Source: Leptospira sp. GIMC2001 (GTDB lineage Bacteria; Spirochaetota; Leptospiria; Leptospirales; Leptospiraceae). From it: DNA of 64,000 nt. Below the pieces are notes generated by a model that had not been told where the DNA came from, ran no database searches, and saw only the letters and a list, made by a program, of their open reading frames with translations. Location: the NCBI RefSeq assembly GCF_028462125.1, contig NZ_CP115468.1, positions 643,501 through 707,500 of the forward strand, given 5' to 3'. Shown piece after piece: positions 18,301 through 26,360 of the stretch. The first letter of the stretch is position 1; the number at the start of each line of letters is the position of its first letter. A program made the translations under genes and the position numbers.

Positions 18301-19352
18301 CTATCTTTCATTCTGCTAAATCATTGTTAGATCTTGTAAATGATGTGTTAGATTTTTCCAAAATTGAAGCAAGAAAAATGGAGTTGTATATTGAGAAAAT
18401 AAATCTCCAAGATTTTATAAACCAAGCGACAAATATTATCAAGCAGAGCCTAATAAAAAAGAATCTTAGATTGATCGTAAATGTTCATCCAGATCTTCCT
18501 ACTTATATTTATGCGGATTCAATTCGTTTGAGACAGATAATATTGAATCTTCTGGGCAATGCTATCAAATTTACTTCAGAAGGTGAGATTGAATTACGAA
18601 TTGAAATGTCATCTGATCTAATTGTTCAAGATGATTTTCAGTTTAGAGAGTTTCTATTCTCTCTTCGAGATACAGGCATTGGAATCTCGGAAGAAAATCA
18701 TAAGAAAATTTTTGAGGCATTCTCGCAAGAAGATTCTTCAACGGCTCGTCGATACGGGGGAACTGGTCTTGGACTATCGATATCCAATCAGCTACTATAC
18801 CTGATGGGGTCTAGGTTGGAATTAAAAAGTGAATTGGGATCTGGAAGTACGTTCTACTTTTCACTAAAATTACGTGTTGAAGAATCGGAAAAAACTGGAA
18901 CGATATCGGATACCGAAAAAAATTCACCTAACAAAACTAAGGATTCTCAACTTATCAAGAGAGAACCTATATCAAATGATACTTACACAATATTGATTGC
19001 CGAAGACAATCCTGTAAACATGTTGTTAACCAAAATTCTAGTCAAACAGAATCTTCCGAACGCAATAGTTATCGAAGCATCCAATGGTGAGGATGCATAC
19101 CATCGATTTTTGGAAACAACTCCTGACTTGATTTTTATGGATGTGCAAATGCCGATACTCAACGGCTTTGATGCTACTCTAAAAATACGAGAAACCACTA
19201 AAACAAAGATTCCCATCATAGCCTTGACGGCAGGAACCCTAGACTCCGAAAAACAGAAGTGCATGGCATGTGGTATGAACGATTTTATAACGAAGCCTGT
19301 GCTTCTAGAGGTTCTTCGAAATATTTTGACAAAATGGCTAATTGACAAGTAA
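15363..19352 (+). CDS. Hybrid sensor histidine kinase with seven PAS domains and a receiver
   Basis: The 1329-residue protein has no membrane segment and is predicted cytoplasmic. Seven PAS/PAC units can be counted, at about residues 28-150, 155-270, 284-400, 410-520, 530-650, 660-800 and 805-930. A HisKA domain follows with the His in M-S-H-E-I-R-T-P-L-N-G. The ATPase domain has L-N-L-L-G-N-A-I-K-F-T, D-T-G-I-G-I and Y-G-G-T-G-L-G-L-S-I. A C-terminal receiver carries the acceptor Asp in L-I-F-M-D-V-Q-M-P. All catalytic residues look intact. The GTG start is one choice; an ATG nine codons later (15390) is equally possible. No response regulator lies next to it, so its output may pass through an unlinked phosphotransfer protein. 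Confidence 0.93.
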   Translation: MEKSFYSVKMKHYLQKELYDLVRSDESVFDFIQESSLDGLWYWDIEHPEEEWMNPKFWTTLGYDPVTKEHKSSEWKGLIHPDDLILVENNFAKHLENSDHPYDQVVRYKHMNGSTVYIRCRGIAIRDELGKPKRMLGAHIDITKEKETEAKLKFQYDRLSFFLSNSGDEVFVLDSDLRIVEIFEKKEQISSLKPFIKLGEKINNIALPEEYKVTIAEAIQKAIYEPEGINSSCDIFFPQNKEYYNLDFICNRDVDKEKFEILCIVRNITENKRSEAELFSSKQFYQGLVQASPVGIFRTDSHGSCIYVDPMWEDITKLPLDKALGDGWIRALHPDDKDRVIDEWLKAVREQRPFSLIYRFLPSTNKIIWVQSYSVAVYDSSGSIEGHIGTIKDITERIELEKELERKNQELETYFCTTIDLFCIADINGNFLKVNKAWEETLGYNHTELIGKSFLSLIHPDDLDSTLDAMRSLSQGSKILNFTNRYKTIDGAYRFIEWRSSPNGDLIYAAARDVTERMLRDEELIFTKRMLEQTNKVARVGGWQYNLIQDKLYWTSITREIHELDDNYIPDLEVAMNFFSTSEYKETINKLLKDAIEKGSRWNAELKIRTAKGREIWVNSIGQPEFIDGKCVNVFGTFQDIEEKKASELKIIESDRQLKLVLTQLKGILDATSEVSIIATDVNGIITHFNSGAERMLGYKSNEVIGICTPEIFHLKEEVMQRSESLSNQLEKPISGFQTFITFPIWEESSSMEWTYVRKDGSKFPVQLMITSVKDRLGRITGYLGIATNISKIKDAQLAIQESENKFRTLYELSRTGIALNDLTSGRFIDVNPALLHITGYNKNELLTLSFQDITPEEYSAEDQTRSQYLKEFGMMESYEKELIRKDGSRFPVLLNVVKVTDSENREVIWSMVQDISERKELEIGLIKSKEEAINANLAKSEFLANMSHEIRTPLNGVIGFTELLLRTELDAIQIQYLETIFHSAKSLLDLVNDVLDFSKIEARKMELYIEKINLQDFINQATNIIKQSLIKKNLRLIVNVHPDLPTYIYADSIRLRQIILNLLGNAIKFTSEGEIELRIEMSSDLIVQDDFQFREFLFSLRDTGIGISEENHKKIFEAFSQEDSSTARRYGGTGLGLSISNQLLYLMGSRLELKSELGSGSTFYFSLKLRVEESEKTGTISDTEKNSPNKTKDSQLIKREPISNDTYTILIAEDNPVNMLLTKILVKQNLPNAIVIEASNGEDAYHRFLETTPDLIFMDVQMPILNGFDATLKIRETTKTKIPIIALTAGTLDSEKQKCMACGMNDFITKPVLLEVLRNILTKWLIDK

Positions 19353-19423
19353 CAGAAAGCACTATGCCAAAATTGGATCCAAAACTATCTTGATGGAAAT
19401 TAATCCTATTTTGAAGTGGATGT

Positions 19424-19741
19424 ATGAATAAAGAATTTCAAAATATAACAGTAATTAAACAAGCAAATATCTACTATGATGGAAAAGTTACAAGTCGTAC
19501 AATTTTATTCCCAGACGGATCTAAGAAAACGCTTGGAATCATGCTACCTGGAGACTATGAATTCGGAACCGAACTCGCTGAAGATATGGAAATTTTGCAA
19601 GGGGAGTTGGATGTTTTTCTGCCGGGTGATCCTGATTGGAAAGCGATTGAGCCTGGGCAGGTTTTTCATGTTCCAGCAAATTCCAAATTCAAATTGAAAA
19701 TCAAGTCTACAACAGACTATTGTTGTTCCTATTTGAAATGA
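19424..19741 (+). CDS. ppnP: Pyrimidine/purine nucleoside phosphorylase (YaiE/DUF1255 family)
   Basis: The 105-residue protein is a single cupin-type domain of normal family length. Landmarks are the Asn/Tyr-Asp-Gly segment [23 protein letters not shown], the acidic [10 protein letters not shown] segment and [11 protein letters not shown]. Family members reversibly split nucleosides with phosphate in the cytoplasm. The gene stands alone between the hybrid kinase and a thiolase gene. Confidence 0.9.
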   Translation: MNKEFQNITVIKQANIYYDGKVTSRTILFPDGSKKTLGIMLPGDYEFGTELAEDMEILQGELDVFLPGDPDWKAIEPGQVFHVPANSKFKLKIKSTTDYCCSYLK

Positions 19742-19922
19742 TTCGGTTTTGATTCGGAATTCAGACAATTTATTTGGATTCAATTTCCAAATTATTAAAT
19801 TTCCATTTATTTAAGTTTGTGTTTTTATGGCTTTAGAACTTGTCTAATTTAAACATTGGACATTTGTATTATGAATAAACCAGGGAATCTGGAAAACAGA
19901 TTTTCTATAAGGAGTATATAAA

Positions 19923-21242
19923 ATGAAAGTTAATCAAAAAATTATATTAGCTGCACCTGCGAGGACTCCATTCGCGCAGATCGGAAAAGCACTTGCAAAG
20001 TATGAAGGTCATCATCTTGGTCGCTTGGTTGGTGCTGAAGTAATGAAGAGGAGTGGTTTGAAACCATCTGACATCGACGGCGTTATTGTTGGTGAAGGAT
20101 TTGCGAGCGCTCCAAATTCAGCTCGAGTAATAGCAAATCTATTGGGCCTTCCAATGGAGATTCCTTGTATAACTCTTGCGAACAATTGTGTATCAGGACT
20201 GGAAGCAGTTGCTGAAGCCACTCGTCGAATTCTGTTAGATGAAGGAAAAGTTTTTCTTGTGATCGGAGAAGAATCCCAAACTTCCATGCCATTTGTTGTT
20301 AAGAATGCAAGACTTAACAAAAAGACAAATAGCTTAGATAGTTTAAAGAAACTTTTACCTGACAATCTTCCTGAAGATGTTCAACTTCGTGATACCTTGG
20401 AAGATGGCTTGGGTGATGGTGAAACAAGTTTTGGTATGCAGGTAACAGCAGAAATCTTGGCTCAAAACTATGGGCTCAGCCGTGAGATTCAAGATAAAGT
20501 AGCATTTGAATCTTTCAAGCGTGCATTTGAAGCAACAGGCGAAGGCAAATACAAACCTTATATCATGGAAATGACAGATGACGAAGGCAATAAATTGCAA
20601 GCTGACGAAGCAGTTCTGTTACGCGAGGGCTTGGTAAAGAATCCGACACGTATGGGACGAGCTATGCTGATGTTTGAAAATCCGCAGATGAAGTTTGATC
20701 AGTTCAAAGAAAAATATAAAAGTTATCTTAAGAAAACTCATGGTCCAACTCTATCGATATTCAATGCAAGTCCAAGATCAGATGGCGCGGCTGGACTTAT
20801 TGTTGCATCGGCTGATAAAGCAAAAGAACTTGGACTCAATGCACTTGCGACAATTTCTGGTTTTAAAATGAAAGGTGTTGACCCAAATCTTATGGGACTT
20901 GGTCAAGCTGAAGCGACGATAGCTTTGTTAGATGAGATTGGTGAGAAAATAGAAAATATAGATATTATCGAAATACATGAAGCCTTTGCAGCAACTGCAG
21001 TGGCTGCACTCGAGGAAATCAAAGCCCGAACTGGTTTGGATTGGGAGAAAAAATTCGATGATAAAAAAATCAATCCCAATGGTGGGTCAATTGCAATTGG
21101 ACATCCTTTTGGTGCAACAGGAGTTAGGTTGCTCCACAATGCATTCATGGATTTTGAAGAGAATCCGTCCGTGAAGAAAGTTCTTGTGACTGCTTGTGCA
21201 CATGGCGGAATTGCAGGATCAATGGTGGTAGAGCGAGCTTAA
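19923..21242 (+). CDS. Thiolase (acetyl-CoA acyltransferase, FadI-like)
   Basis: The 439-residue protein has the complete thiolase fold. The nucleophilic Cys is in L-A-N-N-C-V-S-G-L-E-A (about residue 89). Near the C-terminus are N-P-N-G-G-S-I-A-I-G-H-P-F-G-A-T-G with the catalytic His and T-A-C-A-H-G-G-I-A-G with the second Cys. The I-H-E-A-F-A-A motif is also present. The long insertion between the halves and the total length resemble FadI-type 3-ketoacyl-CoA thiolases more than 390-residue biosynthetic ones, so beta-oxidation is the likely role. A TAAGGAG Shine-Dalgarno precedes the ATG. Two hairpins follow the stop. Confidence 0.9.
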   Translation: MKVNQKIILAAPARTPFAQIGKALAKYEGHHLGRLVGAEVMKRSGLKPSDIDGVIVGEGFASAPNSARVIANLLGLPMEIPCITLANNCVSGLEAVAEATRRILLDEGKVFLVIGEESQTSMPFVVKNARLNKKTNSLDSLKKLLPDNLPEDVQLRDTLEDGLGDGETSFGMQVTAEILAQNYGLSREIQDKVAFESFKRAFEATGEGKYKPYIMEMTDDEGNKLQADEAVLLREGLVKNPTRMGRAMLMFENPQMKFDQFKEKYKSYLKKTHGPTLSIFNASPRSDGAAGLIVASADKAKELGLNALATISGFKMKGVDPNLMGLGQAEATIALLDEIGEKIENIDIIEIHEAFAATAVAALEEIKARTGLDWEKKFDDKKINPNGGSIAIGHPFGATGVRLLHNAFMDFEENPSVKKVLVTACAHGGIAGSMVVERA

Positions 21243-21259
21243 TTGTAGCGAATGAAAGG

Positions 21260-21293
21260 ATACGGAATGGAACTGAATCAGTACATTCCGTAT
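21260..21293 (+). terminator. First of two tandem hairpins after the thiolase gene
   Basis: ATACGGAATG (21260-21269) and CATTCCGTAT (21284-21293) form a perfect 10-bp stem with a 14-nt loop, starting 17 bases after the thiolase stop. Confidence 0.55.
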
Positions 21294-21310
21294 TCTAGAA
21301 TAATGACAAT

Positions 21311-21337
21311 GTCTCCTTGTTCGAAATTCAAGGAGAC
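21311..21337. terminator. Second tandem hairpin, probably a two-way terminator
   Basis: GTCTCCTTG (21311-21319) and CAAGGAGAC (21329-21337) form a perfect 9-bp stem. A T-rich stretch follows on the plus strand, and the hairpin lies between converging genes. Confidence 0.6.
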
Positions 21338-21396
21338 CATTTTCCCAGCTTTTTATTTCGATCTTTTTATTTATTTTTCGTACGTTCAATTAAGCT

Positions 21397-22194
21397 CTAT
21401 AGTTTGATCTTAGGACATTTTTTATTGATAAATTTCAACATCTCTTCTGTGTTACTGTATAGAAGTATCACTTCGTCTCGGTCTTTTGGATCTGGTTTGA
21501 AAACATCCTTTACTTTGATTGCACAGCTGTTCCCATATCCATCATAAATAGCTGCATTGCGATTCATCTGAGAAATGGGTTGTTCTCCTAAACGAAAACC
21601 ATAATCAATTAGAATATTGCCTGGCTTAGGTTTGATATTGATTCCTCCATTAATTTTTGCTAATGTATCAATATGAGTAAGTGGCTCAAATGAAATCTCA
21701 TAACCTTCAATTTCACTGATCAGGCCAGATTCGAAATTGGCTTTCAAGTTAAGACCTGATGGACTCTTCATAGAAATTTCTTCATCATTGCTAGAAGATA
21801 AATCGATTAATGTTTCTGAAAATGGAATCAAATGAACGGTCTTAGCCCCGGTGGATTTTGATAGTTTTTTATGGTCTGACGTTCCTACAAAAAAATGAAT
21901 CATGCCGTTATTAAATATAGTTGCAGTTCGTGTGCGAGTCTCATTTTTTCTATAGAATTCAAAACTATGTTCAATAACTAATGCACATCCTAATTTTCGA
22001 TGACTGTAAGTCGAGATTTTGAGATTATTCTTTTCTAAGCTAGCATCACATTTCTCTGTAGAATGAATGGATAAATTGAAAAAGAATAGAACCAAACAAA
22101 AAACTAAAATACTTGCAACTTTAAGAATATGCGAATTTATTTGATAAATCTTTTTTTGGAAACTGAAAAGGGTAAAAAATTTAGAAATCTTCAT
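21397..22194 (-). CDS. Hypothetical exported protein
   Basis: The 265-residue protein has a basic N-terminus followed by a strong hydrophobic segment (about residues 27-44), either a long signal peptide or a membrane anchor. The rest is beta-rich and polar. Cysteines lie near residues 49, 68, about 221 and at the C-terminal K-K-C-P-K, possibly forming disulfides outside the cytoplasm. I do not recognise a family. It converges on the thiolase gene and is followed at 22258 by another hypothetical gene on the same strand, 63 bp upstream in transcription order. Confidence 0.6.
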   Translation of the reverse strand: MKISKFFTLFSFQKKIYQINSHILKVASILVFCLVLFFFNLSIHSTEKCDASLEKNNLKISTYSHRKLGCALVIEHSFEFYRKNETRTRTATIFNNGMIHFFVGTSDHKKLSKSTGAKTVHLIPFSETLIDLSSSNDEEISMKSPSGLNLKANFESGLISEIEGYEISFEPLTHIDTLAKINGGINIKPKPGNILIDYGFRLGEQPISQMNRNAAIYDGYGNSCAIKVKDVFKPDPKDRDEVILLYSNTEEMLKFINKKCPKIKL

Positions 22195-22257
22195 AGGAAT
22201 AGTAATTTATTAACTAATTATTGAATTGTCAAGTGCAGTTCTATGTTTTTGCAATTT

Positions 22258-22929
22258 TTACATTCCGTAATTTTCTAATAGTCTTTCGCGCCGAAGGCTA
22301 TCCATCATTTGAGCAGATATAAAAAGTGAAATAAAAATTCTCCATAAATTATTGATATCATGTGCACAGTCTTCTTCACGAAGGTTATTTCGTTCGGATG
22401 CAAGTATAAGTAGATAAGCAATTTCATAACCATAATCAAAAGGATCGAAGTCAGCAAAATATTCAGTCTGAGTTTCTAAGTCAAAACTTCGCCAATCGAA
22501 AGGATACTCCAAGTATTCTTCGGATTCTTCCAGAATGTATTCCGATTCTTGAATAAAAATTTCAATAAGCGCATCTATTCTATCTGCAAAGGATAAGATT
22601 ATTGGATTGAATTTTTCTTTTAATTCTTCCACAAAGATTTGATCATATTCTTCGGTTTCTAAAAGGGGAATGTATTTATCATTTGTCTCTGCGATCGAAT
22701 TATACAATGACATCAAAATATCAGTCAGATCCTTGATTTCTTCTTCACAAATTTTTGTCTCTGAAATGATATCCTGGATTAGTTTTCGAATATGAATGGA
22801 ATCTGGAGGTGATTCCATCCAGATATTTCTGAATAGTTGAAAGAAAATATGAAATGGATTTCGTTTGGATTCTTTTAATTTAAACCAATCACAGAGTTTT
22901 TGGAATTTGGTTATGATATCGGTTTTCAT
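22258..22929 (-). CDS. Hypothetical acidic helical protein
   Basis: The 223-residue, strongly acidic protein has no signal peptide or membrane segment. Glu/Asp-rich stretches occur at about 110-135 and again around residues 128-165, the latter with many Tyr, Phe and Trp residues. No catalytic motif or known family is visible. It lies upstream of the exported hypothetical gene on the same strand and may share its transcript. Confidence 0.55.
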   Translation of the reverse strand: MKTDIITKFQKLCDWFKLKESKRNPFHIFFQLFRNIWMESPPDSIHIRKLIQDIISETKICEEEIKDLTDILMSLYNSIAETNDKYIPLLETEEYDQIFVEELKEKFNPIILSFADRIDALIEIFIQESEYILEESEEYLEYPFDWRSFDLETQTEYFADFDPFDYGYEIAYLLILASERNNLREEDCAHDINNLWRIFISLFISAQMMDSLRRERLLENYGM

Positions 22930-23148
22930 ATATAATTATGTTTTCAATTCTATAACAGTATCAATGCAATAAAAAGCTCACGTATTTCATAATTTTTTTT
23001 AAGTTAGATAAAAAATATTGTTACCTCCAATTTTATAGATTCAATCAAAAAATACCATTTGATCTGGAAAATAGCGGTGTCATTTCACGATTCTCATTGA
23101 CATTTTAATTCAAGTAACGAATATCAAGGAAATTAGGAGTGTTTGCTC

Positions 23149-23853
23149 ATGAAATATTTTATTGCCTTGGTTCTTGTTTTTATTTCAATATCCGCATTAT
23201 TTGCTGACGGATTCAAAGCTGGTGATCGCGTGGAAGTTCTATATCCAAAGGATGGAAAATACTATTCAGGAACAATTCTCAAAATAGATAAAGCTGGATA
23301 TCTCATTCATTATGATGGGTATGCAGATAGTTACAATGAAGTTGTGACACAAGAAAGATTGAAAACGATTTCGCAGATTGAAGGTGTGACCTTCCTGAAG
23401 TCAGAAAAGGGTAAATCTATTGTCGTCTCAGGCAATCTAAAAACAGGATCGATATTAGAAGATCTAGACTGGGCTGCAAGTTCCAGCATGGCATGTTGGC
23501 CGGGTAGTTTGCGAGATTTTGAATTCCAGGGCAATCAAGTTTACTACTGGACAGACCTTCCAAAAAAGTCTACTTTAGTAATCACTGTTAAGCCAAAAAA
23601 TACAAAGGATCGTATTAATTTATATGCTTATTCCGGCTTTGATCCAAAATACATCGTACCAAATGTCCCAGGTGCAGTCAGTTGCGAAGCATCGTATCCT
23701 CAATATGTGGGATCTCCAGACTTATCAAAACCAAGTGAACCCCAATCAGTTGAATTGAGAGCAGTTGGTAATCCATACAGAGTGTTCATCGCGGTGTCGG
23801 GAGCAAAGAATGTTACCGAAGCAGATTATGATTTAATTCTAGAATGGAAGTAG
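23149..23853 (+). CDS. Exported protein with a Tudor/Agenet-like domain
   Basis: The protein has about 234 residues and a clear signal peptide cleaved near A-L-F-A-D (about residue 18). A small beta-barrel-like module follows: F-K-A-G-D-R-V-E-V-L-Y, K-D-G-K-Y-Y-S-G-T-I-L and Y-L-I-H-Y-D-G-Y. This is the pattern of Tudor/Agenet-type modules sometimes seen in exported bacterial proteins. The C-terminal 150 residues are unassigned and beta-rich. The ATG at 23149 is chosen because a TAGGAG Shine-Dalgarno sits 9 bases upstream; a TTG at 23143 would add two residues. The ligand is unknown. Confidence 0.65.
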   Translation: MKYFIALVLVFISISALFADGFKAGDRVEVLYPKDGKYYSGTILKIDKAGYLIHYDGYADSYNEVVTQERLKTISQIEGVTFLKSEKGKSIVVSGNLKTGSILEDLDWAASSSMACWPGSLRDFEFQGNQVYYWTDLPKKSTLVITVKPKNTKDRINLYAYSGFDPKYIVPNVPGAVSCEASYPQYVGSPDLSKPSEPQSVELRAVGNPYRVFIAVSGAKNVTEADYDLILEWK

Positions 23854-23947
23854 TATAGTTTCGAAAGAACTTAAATTCAATCGGTATAAGATTGATCAAT
23901 CGCTTGCCAGATCGGGTTTTATGATTTTTCTGGATATAGGTGAATGT

Positions 23948-24946
23948 ATGCAAGACTATGCCAATCAGAATTGGGAATTATCCGATATTTGTAACAAAAA
24001 AGATTCAATCCACTCGATGGATCGACTCCGTAAAATTATGGAGATTCTTCGTAGTGAGAATGGGTGTCCATGGGATAAAGTTCAAACGCATGATTCATTA
24101 ATTCCTTGCTTACTTGAAGAATCGTATGAAGTCGTAGATGCTATTGAGATGAACGATTTTGTTGGCATCAAAGAAGAATTAGGTGATCTTTTATTCCAAT
24201 CAGTTTTTCATGCAAGGCTTGCGGAAGAACAGAATCTTTTTTCGATTGATGATGTGATCCATGGAATTGCTGACAAGTTGGTTCGTAGGCATCCTCACGT
24301 TTTTGCTTCAACCCAAGGTGTAGACTCGCCCGAACAAGTTGTAACACAATGGGAAGCGATAAAGCTTGAAGAAAAGCGAATGAAGGCAGAAGAAAGAAAA
24401 AAGATCGATGGTCGTTTACGATCATTAGAAAGTGATGCTACTTCAGAATTGTTGCTATCTCATATTAATGAACCAACATTAGATTCTATATTGGATTCAG
24501 TTCCGTCTGCTTTACCTGCAATTCAAAAGGCAGACAAAATTCAATCCAAGGTTTCCAAAGTAGGATTTGATTGGGAAAAATGGCAAGAACCCATTGAAAA
24601 ATTATGGGAAGAGGTTTCTGAGTTGAAGAATGAATTGGATCACTTGAAAAATTTCCATAGCAATTCATCGGATGCGAAAATCAAAATCAAGGATCTTCCT
24701 TCTGATCTGATTGGTCGAATTGAAAGTGAAATGGGTGATGTTCTGTTCTCGATTGTCAATGTTGCAAGACATTTGAAACTGGATGCCGAAACTTCTCTAA
24801 GAAAAACCAATGAAAAGTTTTCAAAACGTTTTCGATACATTGAGAGAGCAAGCTCTGAAATGGGTAAATCACTGAATGATATGAATCTTAAAGAAATGGA
24901 TGAGTTATGGAACCAAGCCAAAAAACTAGAATCCAAACTAGTATAA
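23948..24946 (+). CDS. mazG: Nucleoside triphosphate pyrophosphohydrolase MazG
   Basis: From the ATG at 23948 the protein has 332 residues; an in-frame ATG at 23921 would add nine. Two MazG modules are visible. The N-terminal one has C-P-W-D-K-V-Q-T-H, E-E-S-Y-E-V-V-D-A-I and E-E-L-G-D-L-L-F. The C-terminal one has E-V-S-E-L-K-N-E-L and E-M-G-D-V-L-F-S-I-V-N-V-A-R. The Glu/Asp residues bind magnesium for cleavage of NTPs to NMP and pyrophosphate. The protein is longer than the 260-270 residues of E. coli MazG. The extra length is at the N-terminus and in the A-T-S-E-L-L-L-S linker region. Confidence 0.92.
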   Translation: MQDYANQNWELSDICNKKDSIHSMDRLRKIMEILRSENGCPWDKVQTHDSLIPCLLEESYEVVDAIEMNDFVGIKEELGDLLFQSVFHARLAEEQNLFSIDDVIHGIADKLVRRHPHVFASTQGVDSPEQVVTQWEAIKLEEKRMKAEERKKIDGRLRSLESDATSELLLSHINEPTLDSILDSVPSALPAIQKADKIQSKVSKVGFDWEKWQEPIEKLWEEVSELKNELDHLKNFHSNSSDAKIKIKDLPSDLIGRIESEMGDVLFSIVNVARHLKLDAETSLRKTNEKFSKRFRYIERASSEMGKSLNDMNLKEMDELWNQAKKLESKLV

Positions 24947-25353
24947 ATGATTTAGAAGACATTCAAATGATTTCTACAATGATGTGGGAATCGATAGAAT
25001 CTTTTTTTCGAAACAATGAAGAGAATTCTTACAGTAAATTCCCCGAATGGATTGATTACTCATATGATACTCAGGACTGGCCTAAGAAAATACAATTTGC
25101 TTTGAATAAACTCTCAACTACAAATCCGAATAAATCTTTAGATTCACAGACCAATAATTTTCAAATTATAACATCGAATATGGGTTCCGTCACTCTTCGT
25201 CCATTAGATGCAAAAAAGTATCCAATTTTTTATATGAGTCTAACTAAGTACTCTGATTCCAGCTATCTATGGGAAGATGAAAATGGAAATCGTATGGAAA
25301 CAAGAGATTGGCAAAAATATTTTAGTCAGGCAATTAATAATTATTTTGCATAA
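24907..25353 (+). CDS. Hypothetical protein overlapping the end of mazG
   Basis: The 148-residue frame starts inside mazG (40-bp overlap, other frame). Its composition is that of a soluble protein with several Trp and Tyr residues (P-E-W-I-D-Y-S-Y-D-T-Q-D-W-P). An ATG at 24967 in the same frame, 21 bases after the mazG stop, is an alternative start that would avoid the overlap. I do not recognise the family. Coding bias looks like its neighbours, and the frame stays open for 100 codons outside mazG, which supports a real gene. Confidence 0.55.
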   Translation: MEPSQKTRIQTSINDLEDIQMISTMMWESIESFFRNNEENSYSKFPEWIDYSYDTQDWPKKIQFALNKLSTTNPNKSLDSQTNNFQIITSNMGSVTLRPLDAKKYPIFYMSLTKYSDSSYLWEDENGNRMETRDWQKYFSQAINNYFA

Positions 25354-25397
25354 ATTTATTTCCCTTACTAATAGAATTCAGAATGTTTTTAATTTTA

Positions 25398-26360
25398 TTA
25401 AAAATATTTCTTCTTCCAAAAATAGATTAGAAATCCTATCGGAAGTGCTCCAATCACGAAAAGGCTTCCATAAAATAATTTAGGATTTGCAAATGGAATC
25501 GCTTCAAAGTTCATGCCAAAAAAACCTGTAACGAACGTTAGTGGAAGGAAAATAAAGGAAACTAGAGTTAATTTTTTTACAGTTTCGTTCGTTTTCTGCG
25601 ATACAAGAGAAAAATAAGCATCCAGTAAATTGCCCAATAGATCCCGTTCCAACTCGATCGATTCATGAATTCGAATCAAATGATCAAAAATATCTCGAAA
25701 ATAGAATCTAACTTTTTCTGATATATACTTAGAATCATATCTTGCAAGGTATTGGAAAACATCTCTTTGAGGCGATAGAGTTCTGCGCATTCGAAGCAAA
25801 GACCGCTTAATTAGAATCATATTTTCAATTAAATTATTTCCATTCTCTTTCCACAAAGATGATTCTAGCTTTGCAATTTCTTTGGATAGACCATCCAATA
25901 CAGGGAAACTGGAATCTACAATCTGATCACAGAGTAGATGTAGTATGAAATCAATTCCATTTTTTAGAACACAAAATTCACCTTGGGCATTGCGTTGCCA
26001 AATGGATTCGATTGTCGGGTCGGAATGTTGGTGAATCGTAATAAGATAGTGTTCGTTGAAGAAAAAATGGATCTCTCGAATTCTAAGAGAGTTTGGTTTG
26101 ATAAAATGAATTGTATGCAATACTATAAAACTATGTTCATCATAGTCTTCTATTTTGGGTCTTTGATTTAAATTTCTAGTATCTTCGAGTGCAAGTGGAT
26201 GAAGAAGAAAATTATCGGATAGGTATTTCGTTTCTTCATCAGTTATGGATTGTATATCTATCCAGATTCTATTATTCCTATTCGGAATAGAGTTTAAAGG
26301 ATAGTTATCAGTGCATATTGGACTATTCGTTTGACTGTCGTATTCTAGAATTCGAATCAT
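25398..26360 (-). CDS. corA: CorA-family magnesium/divalent-cation channel
   Basis: The 320-residue protein has a large cytoplasmic N-terminal domain rich in charged helices. Two C-terminal membrane segments (about 262-282 and 295-313) follow. Between them is the selectivity signature F-G-M-N-F, a slight variant of Y-G-M-N. A basic end, W-K-K-K-Y-F, closes the protein, as in CorA. Family members form pentameric inner-membrane channels for Mg2+ or Co2+. Its ATG overlaps the stop of the upstream sulfatase-fold gene by one base. It is therefore the last gene of the alpha-2-macroglobulin/PbpC operon. Confidence 0.92.
   Translation of the reverse strand: MIRILEYDSQTNSPICTDNYPLNSIPNRNNRIWIDIQSITDEETKYLSDNFLLHPLALEDTRNLNQRPKIEDYDEHSFIVLHTIHFIKPNSLRIREIHFFFNEHYLITIHQHSDPTIESIWQRNAQGEFCVLKNGIDFILHLLCDQIVDSSFPVLDGLSKEIAKLESSLWKENGNNLIENMILIKRSLLRMRRTLSPQRDVFQYLARYDSKYISEKVRFYFRDIFDHLIRIHESIELERDLLGNLLDAYFSLVSQKTNETVKKLTLVSFIFLPLTFVTGFFGMNFEAIPFANPKLFYGSLFVIGALPIGFLIYFWKKKYF

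Noticed and set aside
20031..20040. GGTGCTG in the thiolase gene as a further insert end
   Set aside because: Only seven to eight bases match and there is no inverted partner nearby, so chance is sufficient.
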